The position numbers and the translations under genes were made by a program. Of a stretch of 64,000 nt of DNA, positions 59,416 to 64,000 are shown piece by piece. The DNA is taken from assembly GCA_965237635.1 (NCBI GenBank), contig CBDEFX010000002.1:2294001-2358000 (forward strand), in the 5' to 3' direction. The stretch is from CBDEFX01 sp965237635. Lineage in GTDB: Bacteria; Chloroflexota; Dehalococcoidia; Lucifugimonadales; CAUZJF01. Under the pieces are notes generated by a model. The model did no database searches. It was not told the origin of the DNA and was given only the letters and a program-made list of their open reading frames with translations. How positions within the stretch are numbered: the stretch's first letter is position 1; the number at the start of each line of letters is the position of its first letter.

Positions 59416-59443
59416 ATTATACTCTGCTTTGAGGACGCATCAA
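59416..59443 (-). promoter_or_regulatory. Promoter of the small transcript
   Basis: On the minus strand TTGATG (59438-59443) and consensus TATAAT (59416-59421) are 16 bp apart. Confidence 0.65.
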
Positions 59444-59488
59444 CCCCTTGCCACGTTATCCACGTGAGAGATTATTGGAGGTCTAGAC

Positions 59489-59848
59489 ATGATCGAGGGG
59501 GTCGTGGGCGTGATCATATGGACAGAGAGCCTGGAGCCTCTGGTGGCGTTCTACCGCGATACGCTGGGCCTGGAACCTCACTCCGTGCGCCCTGACTTCG
59601 TCTCGTTCAAGTGGGGTGGAACGCGACTGGGGATTGGAGTGCACTCAGAGGTCAGAGGCAGGACGACGGAACCACACCGAATCATGGTCAACCTCGGTGT
59701 AGACGACATCCAGAAGGAGTATCAGGACCTCAAGGCCAAGCGGGTGGCCTTTCTTCGGCCGCCGGAGAAGGAGCATTGGGGAGGCTGGGTCAGCACCTTC
59801 TCGGACCCCGACGGTAATACCCTTCAGCTGATACAACTGCCCGGCTAA
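59489..59848 (+). CDS. VOC-family (glyoxalase/dioxygenase-like) protein
   Basis: 119 residues, with GVVGVIIWTESLEPLVAFYRD at the start and TLGLEPHSVRPDFVSFKWGG following. The second beta-alpha-beta module ends WVSTFSDPDGNTLQLIQL, the usual VOC terminus. The ATG has GGAGG seven bases upstream. Such proteins are metal-dependent lyases, isomerases, dioxygenases or resistance proteins; the substrate cannot be read. Confidence 0.85.
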   Translation: MIEGVVGVIIWTESLEPLVAFYRDTLGLEPHSVRPDFVSFKWGGTRLGIGVHSEVRGRTTEPHRIMVNLGVDDIQKEYQDLKAKRVAFLRPPEKEHWGGWVSTFSDPDGNTLQLIQLPG

Positions 59849-59867
59849 GACGTCCGAGACAACATTG

Positions 59868-59894
59868 GGGGCCCCGATACGGCATCGGGGCCCC
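59868..59894. terminator. Hairpin between convergent VOC and rpsI genes
   Basis: Arms GGGGCCCCGAT and ATCGGGGCCCC with a 5-base loop. It lies between the 3' ends of two convergent genes and could terminate either. There is no clear T-run. Confidence 0.55.
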
Positions 59895-59950
59895 TAGGAA
59901 AGAGCGGTTCGATGAGCCCATCTCGGGACCCTTGTCAGCGCGCGAGAGGG

Positions 59951-60346
59951 CTATCGCTTTGTATACTGCTGCGCCTTCCGGGCACGCTTGAGCCCGTACT
60001 TTTTACTCTCTTTTTCTCTGGCGTCTCGTGTTAGGAGCCCCGCCTTCTTCAGCGGCTGCCTCAGTGCCGGATCGGCTACGATCAGCGCCCTGGAGATCCC
60101 ATGTCTCAGTGCTCCAGCCTGGCTGACGACACCGCCGCCGGTTATCTTCGCGACAACCCTGAACTGGCCCTGGGTCCCGGTGACCTTGAATGGCTCATCG
60201 ACCAGGTCCCGCCAGGAGTTCCAGCCAAAGAATTCCTCCATCGGCTTGGCGTTGACCATAATCGGGCCCTTTTCCATATAGAGTCTGACCCTCGCCACTG
60301 ATGTCTTACGCCTGCCGGTCCCGTAGTAATAGTGTTGCTGCGTCAA
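59951..60346 (-). CDS. rpsI: Ribosomal protein S9
   Basis: A 131-residue S9: YYYGTGRRKTSVARVRL at the start, ITGGGVVSQAGALRHGISRAL in the middle, and KKYGLKRARKAQQYTKR at the end, where the final Lys-Arg reaches the ribosomal P site. It directly follows rplM with no gap, as in most bacteria. Confidence 0.96.
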   Translation of the reverse strand: MTQQHYYYGTGRRKTSVARVRLYMEKGPIMVNAKPMEEFFGWNSWRDLVDEPFKVTGTQGQFRVVAKITGGGVVSQAGALRHGISRALIVADPALRQPLKKAGLLTRDAREKESKKYGLKRARKAQQYTKR

Positions 60347-61243
60347 CTAGGCCTCCTCTTTGGCTGGGGCTGATTCTGGCGGGGTCTCGTCGCTTCCGGC
60401 CTTCGACCGGGTCTTGGCTGACGCTCGTGGTCGACTTGGTTTCCGTTTTGGCGTGGGCTCAGTCTCTGGAGCTTCGGCGACCGACTCCCCACTAGCCTCG
60501 CCGGACACAGACTCAGCCCCAGCTTCGGCCGCGCCCCTCGCACGTTTAGGCTTTCCAGCGGCCCGCGGTTTCGTTGCAACGGCTTCGGCTGCCGGCTCCT
60601 CCTCCGTCGACTCCGCTGTCTTGGTAGGCGACGTCGATGTCGCTCTGGAACGGCGAGCCTTAGGTGGTGTCTCCTCCGAGGGCTCGGGGGCCTCGGTCAC
60701 CGGCGCCGGCTCGGCCGCCAGCTCGGTTACCGCCGACGCCTTCTCCTTGGCTCTGGCGCGAGTGGGTGCGGCTTTCGGTGCAGGTTCTGGCTGGGTCTCT
60801 TCTACTGGCGGCTTCGGGCGGGCGTTTACCTGCGCCTCATGCGGGTGCGAACCGCCTGTGTATAGCTTCAAGCGTGAGAGCATTCGTCTCCCCAGCTTGC
60901 TCTTGGGTAGCATGCCCTTTACCGACAGCCTGATCACGCGGGTGGGTGTTCGCTTGAGAACATCAGACAGTGTCTGTTCCCTGAGTCCTCCATGATAGCC
61001 GCTGTGGCGGTAGTACATCTTCTGCCGCAGCTTGTTACCGGTAACGTGAATTTTCTCGGCATTGACGACGATCACAAAATCGCCCGTGTTGAGGTAGGGC
61101 ACAAAGGTAGGTTTGTGCTTCCCCTGAAGCAGGACCGCGATCTCAGATGACAGGCGGCCAAGGGTCTTGCCCTCCGCATCGATGACGTGCCACGCAGGTT
61201 CCATTTGGGAGACCGGGGCATGTTGCTCAGTGCGAGTTGCCAT
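60347..61243 (-). CDS. rplM: Ribosomal protein L13 with long C-terminal extension
   Basis: Residues 1-145 are a normal L13: WHVIDAEGKTLGRLSSEIA, then GDFVIVVNAEKIHVTGNK and RMLSRLKLYTGGSHPHEAQ. The protein then continues for about 150 residues of low-complexity sequence, rich in Ala, Pro, Glu, Lys and Arg (PKAAPTRARAKEK, ETEPTPKRKPSRPRAS). The tail is in frame to the normal stop next to rpsI. It may be disordered and bind rRNA, or be species-specific baggage. Confidence 0.94.
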   Translation of the reverse strand: MATRTEQHAPVSQMEPAWHVIDAEGKTLGRLSSEIAVLLQGKHKPTFVPYLNTGDFVIVVNAEKIHVTGNKLRQKMYYRHSGYHGGLREQTLSDVLKRTPTRVIRLSVKGMLPKSKLGRRMLSRLKLYTGGSHPHEAQVNARPKPPVEETQPEPAPKAAPTRARAKEKASAVTELAAEPAPVTEAPEPSEETPPKARRSRATSTSPTKTAESTEEEPAAEAVATKPRAAGKPKRARGAAEAGAESVSGEASGESVAEAPETEPTPKRKPSRPRASAKTRSKAGSDETPPESAPAKEEA

Positions 61244-62006
61244 TCAGTCCACCCACCTTCGGAGGGAAATCGACGTAGTTGACTTTCAAAAGGCACAGGC
61301 CGTGCGCGGGCAGCGTCGGCGCAGACCCGTTGCGGGCTTGTCCGCCCATCATCCCCTTAAAATCGGCCGCGGGCAGGCGGCCCCGTCCGATCTCAACGAG
61401 GGCACCCGCCATTCTTCGTGCCTGATGAGGCAAGAAGGAGTTGGCCTCCACCTCGAAGGTAACAGCATCGCCATCACGCTTGACCTTCGACTCGTACACC
61501 TCTCTAAGGGTGCTGGCACCGGCCTTTTCCAATGGCCCGGCGAAGCCGGCGAAGTCGTGCCTGCCGGTGTAATAGCGCGCTGCGCCCTGCATCCTCCGAA
61601 TACTCATAGAGTCGCCGACATGGTAGGCTGTCAGCCTCGTCAACGGCGACGGCTCGGGGCCATAGTCCATCGTGTACCTGTATCGGCGGCTAACAGCCAT
61701 CCGGCGCGGGTCGAAGTCGCTGCCGGTCCGGTAGGCTGCTTTCACGGATATCTCATCGGGCAGATAGAAGTTGAGGCCTCGCACGAAAGTCTCCGGCGGA
61801 TAGTCCCTGGCGGAGTCGAAGGCGACCACCTGTCCTTTGGCGTGAACTCCGGCATCGGTACGACCAGCCCCTTTTACGCGAGGTCTTTCACCTGTCAGAC
61901 GGGATATCGCCCCTTCTAGCTCTTCCTGTATCGAGAGGGCGTTGGCCTGGAGCTGGAACCCGTGGTACTTGGTCCCGTCGTATTCGACGACTAGGGCTAT
62001 GCGCAT
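61227..62006 (-). CDS. truA: tRNA pseudouridine synthase A
   Basis: A 259-residue TruA that modifies U38-U40 in the tRNA anticodon arm. The catalytic Asp51 lies in KGAGRTDAGVHAKGQ, and the C-terminal FLPHQARRMAGALVEIGRG is typical. It overlaps the start of rplM by 17 bp and follows rplQ, the usual order. Confidence 0.95.
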   Translation of the reverse strand: MRIALVVEYDGTKYHGFQLQANALSIQEELEGAISRLTGERPRVKGAGRTDAGVHAKGQVVAFDSARDYPPETFVRGLNFYLPDEISVKAAYRTGSDFDPRRMAVSRRYRYTMDYGPEPSPLTRLTAYHVGDSMSIRRMQGAARYYTGRHDFAGFAGPLEKAGASTLREVYESKVKRDGDAVTFEVEANSFLPHQARRMAGALVEIGRGRLPAADFKGMMGGQARNGSAPTLPAHGLCLLKVNYVDFPPKVGGLNGNSH

Positions 62007-62020
62007 CAGTCACCATCCGC

Positions 62021-62374
62021 CTAGGGCAGCAGCTCGACGATCGCCATCGAGGCCGCATCACCCTTTCGGCGTCCTAGTTTGACCATCCGTGTATAGCCAC
62101 CTGACCTTGACTCGTACCTCGGCCCCAGCTCGTCGAAAAGCTTTCTTACAACCCTCTCATCGGTAAGGACCGCTGCAGCCAGGCGCCGGTTGTGGAGAGT
62201 GCCCTTCTTGCCGTGAGTGATCACCTTTTCGGCGAGACGCCTCATCTCCCTGGCCTTGGCCTCCGTGGTCTGGATGGTCTCGTGTCGCAGGAAGTCCGTT
62301 ACCGCTGTCCTAAGCATGGACATCCGGTGCGCCGTAGGGCGCGACAGCCTCCGACCCGCTACGCGATGTCTCAC
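62021..62374 (-). CDS. rplQ: Ribosomal protein L17
   Basis: A 117-residue L17: MRHRVAGRRLSRPTAHRMSM at the start, TEAKAREMRRLAEKVITHGKKG in the middle, and GDAASMAIVEL at the end. Its start overlaps the rpoA stop by 4 bp (ATGA), so the two are translationally coupled. Confidence 0.96.
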   Translation of the reverse strand: MRHRVAGRRLSRPTAHRMSMLRTAVTDFLRHETIQTTEAKAREMRRLAEKVITHGKKGTLHNRRLAAAVLTDERVVRKLFDELGPRYESRSGGYTRMVKLGRRKGDAASMAIVELLP

Positions 62375-63462
62375 GCTTGTTCCCCCTCGCTCACAACGTC
62401 AACGGCGCTCGCCTCGGCTTCAACAGCCACCGGCGCATCGCCGTCCAGTTCTTGCTCTTCCGGCTGCTCGATATCGGAGTCGCGCTCGGGAGGAAGCAGC
62501 TCCATCTCGCGCAGCCGGCCATACAGCTCAGTTAACGACTTCTCTCCGAAGTTCCTGATCTGGAGCAGATCGCACTTTTTCATCTCCAGGATCTCTCCCA
62601 CTTTATCTATCGAGGCCCGCTTCAAGCAGTTGAGAGTACGGGACGATAGGTCCAGCCGCTCCACCGCAACATTGTAGTGCTCAGGCGATATTCTGAGCGC
62701 GATAGGAGGGCCTTCCTCCCCATCCTCGGCAACCGTTTGGGTGTTTGCGAACAGGAAGAAGTGCCCCACCAGGATGTTGCCGGCTTGCTTCATCGCCTCG
62801 ACCGGAGTTATAGACCCATCGGTCCACACCTCTGTGAAAAGGCGCTCGAAGTCCGTTCTCTGTCCGACCCTGACGTCTTCGATGCTGTAGTTGACCTTCC
62901 TTACGGGCGTGTATATGGCGTCTACGGGCAACACGCCTATCGGAAGGCCCTCACCCCGGGCAGCCCGCGCGTATCCAGTGCCCCGCTCGACGTTGAACTC
63001 GACCGACAACTTGGCCTGGTCGGAATCCAGCGTCGCCAAATATAGCTCCGGGTTGACAACCTCGAAGTCGGACGAGGCCATTATGTCCCCGGCGCTTACC
63101 TCGCCCTGTCCGGCCACCTCGAGACGTAGCTTGCCGGGCCTATCCACGTCAGAGCGCAGCCTGATCCCTTTTACGTTCAGCAGGAACTCGGATACCTCTT
63201 CCTTGACATGCTCAATGGTCGCGTATTCGTGTAGCACCGACTCTATCTTTACCCATGTGACCGCCGTACCCGGTAGCGAGCTGTAGAGGACCCGGCGCAG
63301 AGGGTTGCCAAGGGTCATGCCATATCCCTGTGGCAACGGCTCCGTAACGAACTTGCCGTACTCGTCGTCTGATTCGACAACCGTGATTTGAGGACTCGGT
63401 ATTACTTCCTCATCAGGTTCGGCTAGGGTCTCTGGTGAAGGAAAGGTCTGGAAATTTAGCAT
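62371..63462 (-). CDS. rpoA: RNA polymerase alpha subunit
   Basis: A 363-residue alpha subunit. The N-terminal assembly domain has YGKFVTEPLPQGYGMTLGNPL and RRVLYSSLPGTAVTWVKIE. The C-terminal domain (after residue 270) has LKRASIDKVGEILEMKKCDLL and FGEKSLTELYGRL, which bind UP elements and regulators. The first 25 residues and the last 40 are acidic extensions beyond the usual length. Confidence 0.96.
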   Translation of the reverse strand: MLNFQTFPSPETLAEPDEEVIPSPQITVVESDDEYGKFVTEPLPQGYGMTLGNPLRRVLYSSLPGTAVTWVKIESVLHEYATIEHVKEEVSEFLLNVKGIRLRSDVDRPGKLRLEVAGQGEVSAGDIMASSDFEVVNPELYLATLDSDQAKLSVEFNVERGTGYARAARGEGLPIGVLPVDAIYTPVRKVNYSIEDVRVGQRTDFERLFTEVWTDGSITPVEAMKQAGNILVGHFFLFANTQTVAEDGEEGPPIALRISPEHYNVAVERLDLSSRTLNCLKRASIDKVGEILEMKKCDLLQIRNFGEKSLTELYGRLREMELLPPERDSDIEQPEEQELDGDAPVAVEAEASAVDVVSEGEQA

Positions 63463-63520
63463 ACGATCGGCAACTCCTGCGACTGCTTCAGATCACGGGC
63501 AAACGCTAAAAACGGACCCG

Positions 63521-64000
63521 CTACCTGGAGTAGAACTCTACGATTAATCTTGAGTCCACGCCTGTATCTATCTCCGACATGTCGGGCAATGACGCCACCT
63601 GACCGGTCAAGTTGGCTACGTCCAGAGTAAGCCAACTCGGCACCGGGCGCTTGGGGAGTCCTTCAGTAAGAACTTCTATGAACTCCGGAGTGGATCCGTT
63701 CGAACGCCGCCAGGTGATGCTGTCGTTGGCTTTGACCAGGTACGATGGGATGTCCACCCGCTTGCCGTTCACGGAGAAGTGTCCGTGATTGACCAGCTGC
63801 CTCCCCTGTCGTCGAGAGTCCACGAAGGACAACCTGTAGACGACGTTGTCAAGTCGTCTCTCTAGTATTTGAAGAAGAACGTCGCCGGTAGCTCCGCTGT
63901 GGTCGCGCGCTATCTCGAAGTACTTTCGGAACTGGCGCTCCAGTACTCCATAGGTAAACCTCGCCTTTTGTTTCTCCCTCAGCTGGAGCGCCCAATCGGA
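63521..64000 (-). CDS. rpsD: Ribosomal protein S4, 5' end outside window
   Basis: The frame is open to the window edge and encodes S4: QKARFTYGVLERQFRKYF, then LERRLDNVVYRLSFVDSRRQ and the S4 RNA-binding domain GRQLVNHGHFSVNGKRVDIPS. The apparent TTG start at 63832 is internal. It lies upstream of rpoA, as in most bacterial alpha operons. About the first 45 residues are missing. Confidence 0.95.
   Translation of the reverse strand, partial: SDWALQLREKQKARFTYGVLERQFRKYFEIARDHSGATGDVLLQILERRLDNVVYRLSFVDSRRQGRQLVNHGHFSVNGKRVDIPSYLVKANDSITWRRSNGSTPEFIEVLTEGLPKRPVPSWLTLDVANLTGQVASLPDMSEIDTGVDSRLIVEFYSR

Overview
The window looks like part of a GC-rich Chloroflexota genome, probably SAR202/Dehalococcoidia-like. 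The basis is gene content only: adjacent tal and pgi, an eleven-subunit nuo operon without nuoEFG, squalene genes hpnC-hpnD-hpnE, pxpABC, many non-ATG starts, and dense dispersed short palindromes. No rRNA, tRNA or CRISPR array was seen.

Layout. 1-3.0 kb: a lipoprotein-like gene cut by the window edge, a membrane protein, a DUF6226-like protein and a P-loop kinase. 3.5-8 kb: an aldolase gene wrecked by tandem duplication, then pgi and tal. 8-11.2 kb: a PD-(D/E)XK-like protein and a sodium-pump decarboxylase set (gamma, beta, biotin carrier). 11.5-19.6 kb: 5-oxoprolinase pxpABC, a DedA-like protein, an SGNH-like protein, a decaying methyltransferase locus, and convergent otsA/otsB. 19.6-21.7 kb: a promoter with a LexA-like box ahead of a small protein and ftsZ, then a coiled-coil protein behind a helically phased operator-like array. 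22-27 kb: hydrolase, PAC2, a broken ATPase/TOPRIM pair, NUDIX and nadK. 27-38.3 kb: the nuo operon (minus strand, A-B-C-D-H-I-J-K-x-L-M-N). 38.4-43.8 kb: divergent isoprenoid/squalene genes. 43.8-59.2 kb: an accessory zone of fusions, truncations, two IS1380-family copies, an insertion with an 8-bp target duplication, a possible HEARO/omega-RNA-like RNA, peptide ABC ATPases, a ThDP enzyme and a nucleotidyltransferase/HEPN remnant. 59.2-64 kb: a possible small RNA, a VOC protein and rpsI-rplM-truA-rplQ-rpoA-rpsD.

Function. The polyprenyl synthase probably feeds HpnD, HpnC and HpnE, which make squalene. The nuo operon supplies the membrane arm and the quinone-side part of complex I. Tal and Pgi interconvert sugar phosphates, PxpABC recycles 5-oxoproline, and OtsA/OtsB make trehalose.

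Most unusual signals. (a) Three genes (tal, an epimerase, a ThDP enzyme) have diverged copies of only their 3' coding tails just downstream; at two of these the stop codon lies inside a dispersed palindrome. (b) A roughly 160-nt minus-strand unit at 59.25-59.45 kb has promoter, full-length Shine-Dalgarno, tiny ORFs and terminator. (c) The 21.25 kb operator array. (d) A roughly 300-bp insert carrying an HNH-nuclease tail inside a class II aldolase gene. Several lesions could be real decay or metagenome assembly error; each is flagged.
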